From the NCBI RefSeq assembly GCF_009905375.1, contig NC_133652.1:16852850-16916849 (forward strand): 64,000 bases of DNA, given 5' to 3'. This document shows, one piece after another, positions 24,201-36,002 of this stretch (positions are counted from its first letter, which is position 1; the number at the start of each line of letters is the position of its first letter). A model generated the notes under the pieces. The model had not been told where the DNA came from. It searched no databases and saw only the letters and a list, made by a program, of their open reading frames with translations. The stretch is from Apium graveolens. Lineage: Eukaryota > Streptophyta > Magnoliopsida > Apiales > Apiaceae. The position numbers and the translations under genes are program-made.

Positions 24201-26295
24201 AAATGGTGGCCCTGCATCTTTCTTTGAGCTTTGCCAGAACTGCTATGAAATCAAGCAATAACAAACATATCAACATAAAGTATAACAATAACTAACACAA
24301 TTATGGAAATGATATTTGAATTAGATTCTCGTTTGTTAAAATCTAATAGCGCGTACTAATGCCTATGAAAATCGACTCAGGCCTCTTTTGCTCCTCTATT
24401 CTACAGGATTCCACCAATGCAGATGGGGCTACCACAACTTGTCTGTAGTTGAAGACGTTGTTGAGAGCTACAAGAAGGCCAAGATCCCTCTTGATGTCAT
24501 CTGGAATGACGATGATCATATGGATGGGCACAAGGACTTCACCCTCAATGCTAAGAACTATCCTCGTCCAAAGCTGTTGGCATTTCTTGATAAAATTCAT
24601 AAACTAGGGATGAAGTATATTGTTATCATAGATCCTGGTATTGGTGTAAATTCCAGTTACGGTGTCTACCAAAGAGGTCTAGCTAACGACGTCTTTATCA
24701 AATATCATGGCAAACCTTTCCTAGCTCAAGTTTGGCCTGGAGCTGTAAACTTTCCTGATTATTTAAACCCGAAAACTGTTTCATGGTGGGCTGATGAAGT
24801 TAAACGGTTTCATGAACTTGTACCAGTTGATGGCTTGTGGATTGACATGAATGAACCTTCAAATTTCTGTAATGGTTTGTGCACAATGCCGGTGGGAAGA
24901 ATATGTCCCAATGGAACTGGACCTGGTTGGATCTGCTGCTTGGACTGCAAGAACATCACAAGCACAAAATGGGATGACCCCCCTTACAAAATTAATGCTT
25001 CTGGATTGCAGGTTCCAGTAGGTTTCAAGACCATAGCAACCAGTGCAACTCACTACAATGGAGTCTTGGAGTATGACGCTCATAGTTTATATGGTTTCTC
25101 TCAGTCTGTTGCAACTCACAAGGCACTTCAAGGACTTCAGGGAAAGCGTCCGTTTATATTATCACGCTCCACTTATGTTGGTTCAGGAAAGTATGCTGCT
25201 CATTGGACTGGTGATAACAAGGGTACTTGGAATGACCTAAAGTACTCAATTTCTACCATGTTGAATTTCGGCATCTTCGGGGTTCCAATGGTTGGCTCAG
25301 ATATATGTGGATTCTATCCAGCTCCCACTGAAGAGCTCTGCAACCGTTGGATTGAACTCGGTGCTTTCTATCCTTTCTCTAGAGATCATGCAAATTTCTA
25401 TTCCCCAAGACAGGAGCTTTATCAGTGGAAGTCTGTGGCTATTTCAGCTCGGAATGCTTTGGGAATGAGGTATAAGCTCCTCCCGTACCTGTACACATTG
25501 GCGTATGAAGCACATATTAGTGGTGCTCCAATTGCTAGGCCTCTATTCTTCTCTTTCCCCAATTTCACAAAGTCATATGGCTTGAGCACACAGTTCTTGT
25601 TAGGAAAGAGTCTAATGGTATCTCCGGTTCTAGACAAGGCCAAGACAAAGGTCCATGCTCTTTTTGCTCCAGGTACTTGGTATAGTTTGTTTGACATGAC
25701 ACAAGTAATTGTAGTCAAAGAAGGCCACTATCGCGCCCTTGATGCTCCCTTGCATGTGATCAATGTTCATCTATATCAGAACACTATTCTCCCAATGCAG
25801 CAAGGCGGACTCATATCCAAAGAAGCAAGAATGACACCTTTCAGCCTAGTAGTGACCTTTCCTTTAGGTGCTAGTGATGGAGAAGCGAAAGGAAACCTGT
25901 ACCTCGACGATGATGAGCTTCCTGAAATGAAACTTGGAAATGGCTACTCTACGTATGTTGATTTCTACGCAAGTGTAAGCAAAGGAAAGGTGAAGGTGTG
26001 GTCAGGTGTCCAGGAGAGCAAGTTTGCATTGGAGAAGGGCTGGTTTGTTGAGAAAGTCACTGTCTTAGGATTGAATGGCATTGGAAGTGCACTTGAGGTC
26101 GAAGTCGATGGAATTGCAGCTGTTGATACCTCTAATGTGGAGTTCACTGCAACAGAACATAAGTCTCCTGATAGATTAGAAGATGTGAATGAATATGATG
26201 ATATGAAGAAGGGTATGATGCTTGAAGTTAAAGGGTTAAAATTGCCAATTGGGAAAAAGTTTGTCATGTCATGGAGCATGGGAATCAAAGGCTGA
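21211..26295 (+). CDS. XYL1: Alpha-xylosidase 1 (GH31), three exons, 940 residues
   Basis: Exons are 21211-21458, 21869-22554 and 24407-26295, with introns GTAAGT...TTTCAG (410 bp) and GTAACA...CTACAG (1852 bp). The joined frame is open to TGA at 26293. The start gives a hydrophobic signal peptide (residues 1 to about 32, [11 protein letters not shown]), then IGKGYRL, an N-terminal beta domain, the GH31 barrel from about residue 300, and C-terminal beta domains. The catalytic nucleophile is Asp458 in [11 protein letters not shown]; the acid/base is Asp581 in [10 protein letters not shown]. Near full-length similarity to Arabidopsis XYL1, recalled from memory (including [18 protein letters not shown] and [19 protein letters not shown]), points to the apoplastic enzyme that removes the non-reducing-end xylose of xyloglucan oligosaccharides in wall turnover. 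A general alpha-glucosidase is the less likely alternative. No disruption was seen. It stands alone among repeats. Confidence 0.9.
23610..23702. repeat. Short direct repeat in XYL1 intron 2
   Basis: TTTTAGTTTGTTGTGACTA followed by ATATGGCCTGCCAT is repeated about 55 bp downstream with small changes. The remainder of intron 2 shows no gene or element. Confidence 0.6.
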
Positions 26296-27892
26296 TCCCT
26301 ATTATCTTTCACTCTTTTACTATTTTTTTGCGCTGTTATAAATTGTCTCATCAAGGTGTCTAATGGAGAGGAGATAGGCTTAAGTTGTGCACATCCTTCT
26401 TTAATTTTCATTCACAAGAATCAGAAGGCATTAAGATTATGAATTTGAATTCTATCAATTACTTCTGAGTCATTTTACACTGTAATATTTTTCCAGAAAT
26501 GCAAGTTCATGGGCCTGGATTTAAGCTCATAAGACATTCTTAAGCCTTTGAACAAACCAAAATTGATCCAGTTATTGTTTGGTGCTTGTGAGATGTCATA
26601 ATGTGAACATTTCACTGAACAATGAAAGCTAGTGTAGGTCCATCATGAGTGGAATGGTTTAGTTGAAGCCCATGTTTTGTGGTTGAATAAGTCTTAGGTC
26701 CATATTTTATGTCTGAAATTTAATAACAGTCTGTAGCAGTGGGAGCAGATATTGAAAATTCTGGACTTTCCATTATTTTTCGTAAGGTTAACTACTGACT
26801 AATGCCCATATCTTCTCATTTCACCAAATTCATTTAATAGCATTTTTTTTGTAAGCTTCGAGGATATTGAAAAAGAAAAAAAACTGCATGTGATCTTGTA
26901 AAGTCTAATTCTTGCGTTTACAAAGAAAAAAGGGAGTGTTTATGTGTGTTTGTTTGAAATAATCAAACACATTCATTGTGAAAGCGGATCTAGAAATTAT
27001 GTAGAAGCCAAGTTAAAGAAAAAATATTGGATTGTTGATGAGCAAGCAAATCACGCAGAGATTTGAACTTGAACCAAAAGCGGATGCTGTGAACTAAAGT
27101 CAACAAACAAGTTAGTAATAATTTTGTGATCACAATTCATGACTGTATACTATTTCAGCAAGAAGAATGTGCAAGGACGAGCATGCAGAGGATCTGATAA
27201 AATGTTTATTTACAGTCAAAAATATCTTTTTTATTAATCAATTCAAAGATAACATATAAAACTCGGAAGACAGTATTTCATTCATGCACTTGCTTATTAC
27301 TAATTTATTAGCCCACATGCTACCTCCTACTATGACTTGCAAATTTTACAGAAATTTTCGAGGCACATGACCAATAGAGAACACAATACATAAATTGCTC
27401 ACACCTGCATAAATGTGACAATGTCATGTATGATCTATATTAGTGTAACGTTATTTAACAAAATAATTGTACAATAAGTGTGACGTTACTTAAACAACAA
27501 ATAAATAAGTGTGACGTTAAAAAAATGAATACTTAAAAGTTTCTTGTTCAACCATAAAACTGCAGATTTTGTTGCATTATGCTCATGCTGACTGTTTAGC
27601 TATCAGTCTGACACTGCAATAGTATGGGCTTCATTCAAGCTACACGTCAGTTTACCTTTATTTAGTGTTCTCACTACAAATTCATGATATACTAATATAC
27701 TATACACGAAAACTAAAATTTTCTGCCCTATTTTATTTAATTTTTAATCACATTTGAATTATTTTAAAAATAATTATATTAATTTAGAAAATATAATTTA
27801 AAATTTTTCACAAAATAAATATAATTTATATAGTATATTTTTTAAAATATTTTTAACACCTAAAAATTATGCACAATAAAATGGATAGTGGA
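26296..27892. other. XYL1 3' UTR and downstream spacer
   Basis: The first few hundred bases are presumably 3' UTR; AATGAA and AATAAG variants near 26620-26690 are possible weak polyadenylation signals. Around 27440-27530 the word GTGTGACGTTA (or GTGTAACGTTA) occurs three times. No gene is seen. Confidence 0.5.
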
Positions 27893-28143
27893 GAAAGAGA
27901 GTACACTAATTTATTTGTCTTATTTGACTTTTGATGATCAAATTGACTCAACTTTGACCGTAAATAAAAACTCATTGTTTCATTATTTTGAAAAATTGAA
28001 ATATACTTGTAAAAGTATATTAAACATACTTTCTAATTATATAAATTTTATAAATATTTTTGATATTATACTATATGAAATTTTTGTTCAAAGTTGGGTC
28101 AATTTAATCATAAAAAGTCAAACAAAAGGTACCGAAAGAGTAT
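27893..28143. mobile_element. Stowaway-like MITE (about 250 bp)
   Basis: Both ends form a long inverted repeat. TTTGACTTTTGATGATCAAA with TTGACTCAACTTTGA on the left is the reverse complement, with a few changes, of the right end (TCAAAGTTGGGTCAATTTAA then TCATAAAAAGTCAAA). The outer TACTCTTTCGGTACC-like end recalls Stowaway (Tc1/mariner) termini, expected to duplicate TA. A 111-codon frame crossing it is a by-product of the AT-rich palindrome. Confidence 0.65.
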
Positions 28144-28271
28144 ATAGGAAAATCTCCAGATGTGACATGATCATTGATATTAGTAATGATATGGTTCCAT
28201 TTACTAGGCGGCGCGTGACGTGATTTGACGCGTGTCAGATCCTAAAAGGGAGCAACCCTGGCGGTGGTGAA

Positions 28272-28308
28272 TTTGGCGGGAAGATAAAGAGGTAAAAGTG
28301 GCGGGAAG
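28272..28308 (+). promoter_or_regulatory. Two E2F-like sites 25 bp apart
   Basis: TTTGGCGGGAAG (28272-28283) and AGTGGCGGGAAG (28297-28308) match the E2F consensus core (TTTSSCGC/GGCGGGAA) found in plant S-phase promoters. The surrounding 28205-28340 is unusually GC-rich. No coding sequence follows within reach on either strand, so a function is not established. Confidence 0.4.
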
Positions 28309-28950
28309 GGCTGAGGTTGGGGTCCACGTAGGCGGCTATTGCGAGAAATGGAAGCGATGTTTGATTAATATGGACCACTCATTTCTCAACTTGCGTATCG
28401 CACTTGTCCTCTTGGGTTTTATTGTTCCTTCACACTCTCCACTCCATTTAGTCAAACAATATGCATCGCTCATTTTTATATGTATATGCACCATGTATGT
28501 ATGATTTTAATAATGTTACATGACTGCATGGCATGTGGTGTATGATATGTTTATTATGGTACATGCACGGGCGAGGATGTAGGTCACGTGACTATGTTGA
28601 GATCCTAGATACAGTAGCCTGCAGTAGTGTAGTAGTAGGTGTAGGTCTCCTTTTGCCGATTAAAGAATCTGATTTATTTAGCTATGTAGAAATTGTGTTT
28701 GGATTAAAGAAAAGGTGTACGGATTAGATTAAGAGGGGAGATACAGTCAAGAGGGGGAACAGGACTTTGCCCTTGTGCCTAGTGGATTCATTCTTTATTT
28801 TTCTTGTTTATCACGCCTGTTGGAGCTCACCTGACTACCCTGCCTCTTGTCTCGTTTATTGTTTTTCTTTACTACTACTAATAATTAGGATAAATCGTGC
28901 AACCCAATTAATTCTTAGCAATTGAGGTAAGGCTGTAATTTGAATTGGAC
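28309..28950. other. Spacer
   Basis: No gene supported. Short frames (28298-28504, 28533-28727) lack recognisable features. Confidence 0.5.
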
Positions 28951-28954
28951 GAAC

Positions 28955-29290
28955 TATATGTAATTTGAGTCGGCCGAGGGCTCGAGTCGGCTCATTTAAT
29001 TAAATATATAGATTCCGTGCAGATATTCCGATTTGTTTAGTTATTCGAGTCGTTTCGGCTCGATTCGTGAAATTAAACGAGTCGAGTTTAAGGAAAGGTT
29101 TAATCTTGATTAAGTGTAAAATTAGACAAGTCAGTTCGTCCGACTTGTCTAAACTGACTCGTTTAGCTAAACGAGCCGATTCGACTCGACTCGTGAAATT
29201 AAACGAGTCGAGTTCGGGCAGAGGTTTAGGCTCGTTTAGTTAAACGAGCCGGCTCGGTTCGACTTAATTAATCTCTGCTCGAATTACGGC
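28955..29290. repeat. Palindrome-rich CGAG/CTCG tract
   Basis: Repeated CGAGTCG, CTCGACTCG and AAACGAGCC words. Perfect or near-perfect palindromes include CTCGTTTAGCTAAACGAG (29158-29175) and GGCTCGTTTAGTTAAACGAG (start of the palindrome at 29229-29250); GACAAGTC (29126) and GACTTGTC (29143) form an interrupted one. A related tract lies at about 32795-32945. Such tracts are common in plant hAT-type MITEs; no ends were defined. Confidence 0.6.
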
Positions 29291-29974
29291 CGACTCGAAA
29301 CCTAACTCGCTCGTCCTGAATTAAAACCCTAACTGGAAGTTTCCGAATGATATTTTGTAGATAATATCTCGAATAATATTAGTTACTAATAAAAATGATT
29401 AATCGCTTATTTAAGATTAAAAACGGATTTAAATTTTTTAAAAATCGCAACCGCAAACCGTAAATTATATTTATAATTGTATAGAAACATATTTAGTATA
29501 TAAATAAATAAATAAGCACATTCATTTTGTTCAAAATATTTACTATTTAATACCGTAAGATTAATAGATTAAGAAAGTCAATCAAATGTACCTTATTATA
29601 CGTCTAATTATATAATTTCGAATTTCGAGCCAGACTGGATTTTCACAAAAAAAAAAAAAGGAAACTCCGTTAAGGGCCGTGGGTCTGACCGAATCATACC
29701 GGGATTTTTTCCAGATCAGATTTTTTAGACCTTTTTTCTGATTAGTTTTTGAGTTTCAGAATTTTTGAACATCTTTAATCGACCTGCGACGATATAGTAT
29801 AAGGTATAAGTATTCAAGACACAAAGTAAGTAAACACAATGGTTTAAAATCTTTCTGGTGAATTGATCTTTCCACCACATATATATATATATAGTCTTAC
29901 TCCAATACAAATAAAATTAAAATACAAACAACAAACTGCACCACCCCACACACAACTCCACCTTATTCCCTCTA

Positions 29975-30705
29975 TTTTTAATTGAATTTTTCCCGTTAAT
30001 TGGTGAATTCTTTTTGAAATCAAACTTCACTATGTTTTTCTACATCCTCCAACAATTGGTATGAATACCATATTTGATATATTTCGGCGATAAATCAGTA
30101 ATTATGCCTACGAGAATCAATAAAATATATTGGTTCTTGAAATAGTATTGATTTCAACTTAATGATTCATTTAAGCTTGAATACTGATTTCTCGTCAAAA
30201 TATAGCAAATATGCTATGCAAATTGATGAGTGGGACATGGAGAAAATTACGGTAAAAATATTTTTTTTTTAAAAGTTAACCGATTAACGGGAAAAGTCAA
30301 ATTAAAAACGAAATGGAAAATATATACATGAATACATAGTGCACATGGAGAAAAGAGGATTGGATTAAACATGTGGCTCTTAATGGTTTGTAATTTATAT
30401 TCTAATATTGGTTTGTATTTGAGCACTTGCATATATATATATATAGAAAGAGAGAGGGGAATGATTAAATAAAAACTAAAATTAAAATAAAAACTATGAA
30501 CCAATTTAAGTCATTAGATCTATCTAATCTAATGGTCCCCCCTAAATCACCCCACCCAACTACTTTGCACCCTCCCACACCCAATTTCAGCTTTTCCCCT
30601 CCATTTTTAATTTGATTTTTCCCGTCAAACCGTAAGTTTTTTTTAAAATCCGATTTCACTATATTTTTCTACATCTCTCAACGATCGATTTGCATACCAT
30701 ATGTG
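29975..30705. repeat. Three-copy dispersed repeat, one copy inverted
   Basis: A unit with TTTTTAATT, TTTTTCCCGT and CACTATGTTTTTCTACATC-like blocks occurs at about 29975-30090 (+), 30185-30305 (-) and 30600-30705 (+). The first two form an inverted repeat around a spacer of roughly 100 bp, as in a MITE; the third may be half of another copy. Confidence 0.5.
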
Positions 30706-30796
30706 TTATATTTCGAATTAGTTTTTTTTTAAAATTATTTGGTTTCTAGTTTCTATTCTAAATTGGTTTCTATTGGAGTAACCCCCTATATATATA

Positions 30797-31472
30797 TATG
30801 AGAACTCTGTGATGCAAGAATGCACACAACTGCTTACAAGTGTTTGCAAAAGAAGAACAGAGAAATTCCTAACAGATGCAACTTTTTCTATTTCTCAGTT
30901 CAATCGATTATTATACTACTTGCTACTCTTGGTTTATATATTACCAAGTTACACATGAAAAAGGCAAATATATTAAACAAATATCTATGTTTATTCACAT
31001 ATTTCTTCATCTCTCTATCCAGCATCTTTGTATTTCTTCAAGTAAACATAAATTTGGAAATGCTCTTTTGTTCTCTCAAACCTAAAATAGGCTGCCACAT
31101 TATTTTTGTATGCAATCAACTCGTGTGACTGTCAAGTCACTTTCAATTGCTATTTGAATTGGTTATTCGTCGAGACTTCGGTGTTATTCGTTGATACTCT
31201 GCATGAGTTATCCGTTGAGTCTCTAATGGATCATCCGTTGAAAGTGTCTTGAGTCATCCGTCGAAGCTTTGTAGTTTATCTTTTGAAAGTATTTTCTTAG
31301 CAGTTGATACTATTTCACTTATCCAAAATTATAAGACATCTAATATTTACAATTATCCAACCTATTTTGCATATATTTTTAGTAGTCAACATGACTTAAA
31401 ATTTTCTACAATTTCTAAACTTCTAAATCATTACAGTATACAGAAATGTGCTACAAAAACATATTCCTAACG
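30797..31472 (-). repeat. SIRE-A-family LTR, truncated, reversed
   Basis: Read on the minus strand it begins at TTAGGAATATG (expected TG is CG) and follows the SIRE-A LTR at 1484-2243 through GTCATGTTGACTAC, ATGCAAAATAGGTTGG, the CGACGGATGA-like motif array (about 31265-31165) and the TATA stretch. It ends at CACAGAGTTCTC next to a TA microsatellite. About 100 bp near its start and about 200 bp at its end are missing. No partner LTR or internal region is adjacent, so it is a solo or truncated LTR. Confidence 0.75.
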
Positions 31473-34334
31473 AAATCGTTGTATTTGGTTACCATTTTTG
31501 TGTCGTCGGTTTCTTGTCTGTATTCGTCAGATAAGAGGTTGTGATTGTTGGTTGTATTTGAGGTGGTTGTCGTTGTACTGTTGGGTTGTCTACTGCATGA
31601 ATAAACTAAAAACCACGCGGAATCGAGGAGTTTAGGGCGTTAACGGAGCCTGGTCGGAGTTCTGACCGTTCGCCAAATTCTGCAAAATCCCGGTGGAACT
31701 TGGCGATTCTTCCCGACTCGGGTCTGACCCATTTAACCGTTTTTTGACCCAGAAGTTGACCCTGTTTTGATCCATGTTGCCCGGACTGAATTTACAAGAA
31801 CTGTTTCTGGAATTATTTCTAAACAAAAATTCATTTTAAAATCCAAATTCAGTTTAGTTAATTATATTTAATTATTAACTACATTATTTTAATTCTAGAA
31901 AATTGTTTTTTGTTGTTATTTTCAAAAATCCGAATTTGATTTAATTATTTGTAATCTATTTTAGTTAATTGTTAATCATTTAATTGACCAATTAATTTAT
32001 TTAATTGATTAATATTGTTTATAAGTAGTTAAATGAAATAAAACTATTTATAACTAAGCCAAGTAATATTTAAAGTTATGTTGAGATTTTAAAAATATAT
32101 AAAGGTACTGGATATTTAATTAATATTATTATTAATTGAATTATTCTTATTTTATTCTTAATAAATAGGTTGTTATTCCGTTTAATACGAAACGAACGCG
32201 TCTAGACTCAGAAAAATATTTCGTTTCTATTAAAAATATTTTCTAGACATAAATTCTTTTGTATTGTAATATCGCTTGTTTTGTAAATCATTTTGAGTCG
32301 AATAATTGTCGAAAAGTCATATTTTGACCTGAGTTTTGATTTTTAATTATTTTTAAAAAAATTATTTATTTTTCTACATTTAATACTTAATTTTATCGTA
32401 AGTAAATTATCAATTTATTATCATCATAAATTCACCTCCAATTTTTCATATTTCATATACAACATTTAATAACTTATAATTTACATAAACCAAATTTAGG
32501 TAAAATAATAAAATATCATAAAATTTTGACATTGTCATTTTTAAAAGTAATATACGATTTATAAAGTGACGAATGTCTCAATAATTTAAAAATAAAATTG
32601 GATATACTGTATTTTTAAAAGTCGTCTTAAAAAATAAAATGATATAAATTAAGAAACAACTGTAGAGTGTAGAGCATGAGTGTGAGTATATAATCGTAAG
32701 ATAAGAATAATAGTTGATCTTAATACAATTTGTAAAATTATAAATTATAATTTAAGGTTATTCGATTGAAAAATATATGCAAGCTATTAGTAGACAACTC
32801 GACTCGACTCGAGTCCGGCTCAGCTCGATTATTCGTGAACAAACTCGTGTTTGACTCGGACTCAGCTCGTTTATAAATGAGCCGAGTTTTAACATCACTT
32901 TTCGCTCGATTATTAAACTCGGATCGAATCGGACAGAACTCTGCTCGACATTGTTTATTTGCGGCTCTATTGAATTATATGTCTACGTGATTCGAGATTC
33001 ATTTGTTTAATTATTTGATCAATTTGTATGTTATTGTATGGGTAGACGTTAAGGTTTTAGACGAATATTTCATCGAGTAATTATCATTTAGATGATTAAA
33101 GATGTATTTTTCAATTATAAATGCGGATTGTTCGAGACGATCAGGACCATACGTTAAATGAAGAGTGAAATGGAATAGTATTGGGTATCGGGCTTACGGT
33201 CATTGCAAAGCAAAAGATTAAAGAATTAGTGAAATAAAAGGCGATGTCTTGAAACAGAACACATAGATAGTTATGTGGTTGCGAGTGTGACTAATTGCTA
33301 AAAATCTAAAGCAAGCAATACTCTTCTATTTTACTTTTAAAATAGATAATTTTTTTACATATCGTTGAATTAAATTTTGATTATGCAAGTACTCTTCTGT
33401 TATTCTATGTTCACAATAATTTAGTGTTTTTACATATCCAAATGTTAGATTTAAAAATGTTTTATATTGTGAGAAAAATTATTTGATTTTTGAGATTATT
33501 CCTGACCACGTAAAATGGGGATATTAAGTTTTCAGGGTTGTCTTTTGATCCGACTTCTTTATTAATGTATTTTAAGATGGAATGGTTAGCTTAAGACGAC
33601 TCGTGGCAGCGGGTGCAGCGTGTGCATGGGTTACGATATAGTATAATATATATCATAGGCCGACGATTGCCTTTTGTTTTGGGTACCCCTTGATTTTTTG
33701 GATATGCTTCGGCATGCTGATGTTGCTTAGCGGTTGATCATCGGAGGCAGCACGTCCGTCAGGAAAGATTTCCATCTAAATTATCAAACATAATCATCAC
33801 TTGAATAATTTATTTGGTACTCATGTTTTAATTCAGCATTTATATAAAACTTATGATTTCAATTTTATTATTGTCTCGTATTGATTCCTTACAATTTTTA
33901 CCGTGGATAGAATTTTATTTGTTCTGATTTTGTTAGAGATTTAAGTTGTTGCGTGGTTTACATCAAAAATTGATACTGATACTTAATTTGCTGTTAATAT
34001 CAAAAATTGGTATTAATATGTAACTTGTTGTTGACTTCAGTATGAGATGTTGTTAGCATCAAAATTAGTATTGATATCTAAGTTGACGTTGATATCAAAA
34101 TAAGTATTAATATCAGGATTGGGGTTTTAAATAAAGTTGATATAAAGTTTTATGATTCAGTCCATAATCACTGCTTCATACTATTGTTTACGATATTTCG
34201 TAAATACTATTTTAATTCAAATTATTGCTGAAGCATTTTTGCTCAAATATATCAAAATGGTTTTGAATACGGTGGAGGAAACAATTATTGGATTCCTTAA
34301 CAAATTTGCTGGTTCAACAATTATTGTTATAAAT
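31473..34334. other. AT-rich spacer left of the retrotransposon nest
   Basis: No gene supported. It contains a second palindromic CTCGACTCGACTCGAG tract (about 32795-32945) and a degenerate tandem repeat at about 33960-34130 built on GTTGATATCAAAATTGGTATTA-like units. The bases just before the nest (34150-34334) read as an open frame without recognised domain. Confidence 0.5.
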
Positions 34335-34339
34335 GTTTA

Positions 34340-34379
34340 TGTTATATATAATTGATGATATCTGGACAGAAACTATCGG
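34340..34379 (+). repeat. Remnant of SIRE-C 5' LTR (first about 40 bp)
   Basis: TGTTATATATAATTGATGAT and the following ATCTGGACAGAAACTATC are nearly identical to the first bases of the 3' LTR at 43248. The sequence then switches abruptly to the gypsy fragment. Target duplication GTTTA precedes it. Confidence 0.85.
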
Positions 34380-34396
34380 GAGGAGACTCTGATGAA

Positions 34397-34993
34397 TCAT
34401 TTTCGTGCTCCTCCTTTTAGTGTTGAAGCGAAGAAACGACATCTGGTGAGGTCATTGTAATCATATATGTTTGAGATCTGTTCAAAGTAGTTGAGATGCT
34501 CTTCAGGGTTGGCAAACCCGTCAAAAGAGTCGAAGTTGAAGTGTTTTAGTATTGGTTCCCTGAGGGTGGATTCTAGCTTTCTGGTGAAGGGCGTGGCCGC
34601 CGCCCCGACCTCCACGTCTCCTTCCACTTTTCTTTTGAGATCCCGGAGAACCCGGGCCATCTGTTCCTGCTTAGATTCCTTATCCGACTCTGAATCCGAA
34701 GAGACCTGAATCTGGCGTGTCTTCTTCTTTAGTTTTACCTCCTCCTCTTGGACCCTCTTTTCAATGTTGGCCTTGGCCTTGGCCTCTTCTTCTTTCCGGA
34801 TGCGGTCCCGGAGTGTGGCCCTATTGATCTCGTCCCATGCGTGTTCTGACGGCTTCTTAGTTCTGCCAATTCGGTCCAAGACTGAGCCCCAAGATTCTTC
34901 CGAGTGCTCTTCCTGGTCCCCGGGACGGGTTTCAGGAGCCTCGTTCTTTTCCTTCTACAGGTCCATAGCCACTTGAATCTGCTCCGGAGTCAT
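34397..34993 (-). pseudogene. Ty3/gypsy gag, N-terminal part, truncated
   Basis: Starts at ATG 34993. The frame has a TAG near 34955 and then runs open to a stop at 34399, where the family would have a Trp codon. Features include a charged Glu/Lys/Arg-rich, probably coiled-coil region (about 34830-34700) and the start of the retrotransposon gag domain (FDGFANPEEHLNYFEQ, then CRFFASTLKGGARK). The C-terminal half and zinc knuckle are absent because of the deletion junction. Confidence 0.75.
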
Positions 34994-35403
34994 GTTTCCC
35001 CAAGGGTTTGTAGAGGTTTAAGCATATTTGTGGGCTGCTTTCTCTATAGTTATTCTCTGGTCTCCGGGCTGGAACTGAGATGAAGCACGAGTTATGGGAG
35101 CTCTTCTTCTATCTCTTCCATTTCGCCGTCCCTGGGTGGGACAACGGTGGGCTGAATAGTTCCGGAGATCGAAGTTTTGCTTTTTCTCGTGGCCATTATT
35201 TTTAGAACATATTATGGGAAATAGTAATAGGGGTGCACCATGGTGTGTGACTGTTCTGGAAGGAAAAATAAGAAAAATGAGTTGTGAAGAGAGTGAGGGT
35301 TTTGTTTTACCGTAGAGGGGGTTTTCTTGGCTTTTGGAGCTGTATAATGTAACTGGAGATGGCACCACACCACCGGAGGTTCGCCCCCTCCTTCTAGCGC
35401 CAA

Positions 35404-36002
35404 TGATAACTCTGTTTCTTCCCAGGTCTTCTCCTCTCTCACGTATGCTAGAGCTTTGTCCACGTGGCAGCCAGGGTGAGGTTAGCCAGCTAGATAGGGG
35501 ACTTTGCAAAACAGAACCGGAGGGGGGGGTCGTTTCCCACGGCAACTCCGGTGTGAGAATAAGAAATGGAGTTTTTTTTGAAGAAGAAGAAGTGGGAAGA
35601 ATGAGCTATTCAAAATATGTATAGTGGTGTGTGTATAGGTGTGCAGCAGTCAAATGTTTTTCAACCCCTAAAACCCTCTTTTTGGGGCCTTTTATAGGTC
35701 CCAAGATTTAAGATTTTGGGGTTTGTACCTCTTCATCTTAGCCTTTGATCATTCTTGGTTGGTGAGTGCGTGGACGGCTTGGATGGACTGTGTGGCCATG
35801 TGTCTTTTCTCCATCAGTGTTGCCTTGGGATCTTTACATATGGACGGCTGGGATGCAATTGTTCCATTTTGGGTAACATGAGACAGTTGACTCTTTTGTC
35901 ATGTGCCACGTGGCACCGGGGACTGCCCCACCTTGGGCCTGGGGTGGTTTCTTTCTTGGCTTTTGCTTCTTTGTTTGGGCTTGATTTACTCATGGCCTAT
36001 CA
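35404..36002 (-). repeat. LTR of the gypsy fragment (599 bp)
   Basis: Ends are TGATAGGCC and GAGTTATCA (minus strand), a short TGATA/TATCA inverted pair. A TATA box CCTATAAAAGG lies at about 35703-35689. The TGGCGCTAGAAGG primer site starts one base past the end at 35402. Confidence 0.75.

Larger units (their letters stand above)
34380..36002 (-). mobile_element. 5' fragment of a Ty3/gypsy element, reversed
   Basis: On the minus strand it comprises a 599-bp LTR (36002-35404), a primer site one base further (35402-35384), a leader, and the first part of gag, ending at 34380. The rest, including the other LTR, is missing. The right edge sits inside SIRE-C RNase H coding sequence, so it inserted there. 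The left edge abuts the SIRE-C LTR, so a later deletion removed the rest of the gypsy element together with most of SIRE-C. The word GATAGTTTC spans the left junction and fits both sides. Confidence 0.75.

Noticed and set aside
25965..26411. 148-codon minus-strand ORF
   Set aside because: Antisense shadow of the last part of XYL1 exon 3; no independent support.
27888..28223. 111-codon ORF
   Set aside because: It crosses a Stowaway-like inverted-repeat element; composition follows the AT-rich palindrome and no domain is visible.
30820..31128. 102-codon ORF
   Set aside because: Lies antisense within a truncated SIRE-A-family LTR.
35018..35545. 175-codon minus-strand ORF in the gypsy fragment
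   Set aside because: It spans the LTR end, primer site and leader, so it is not a translated unit; gag starts at 34993 in another frame.
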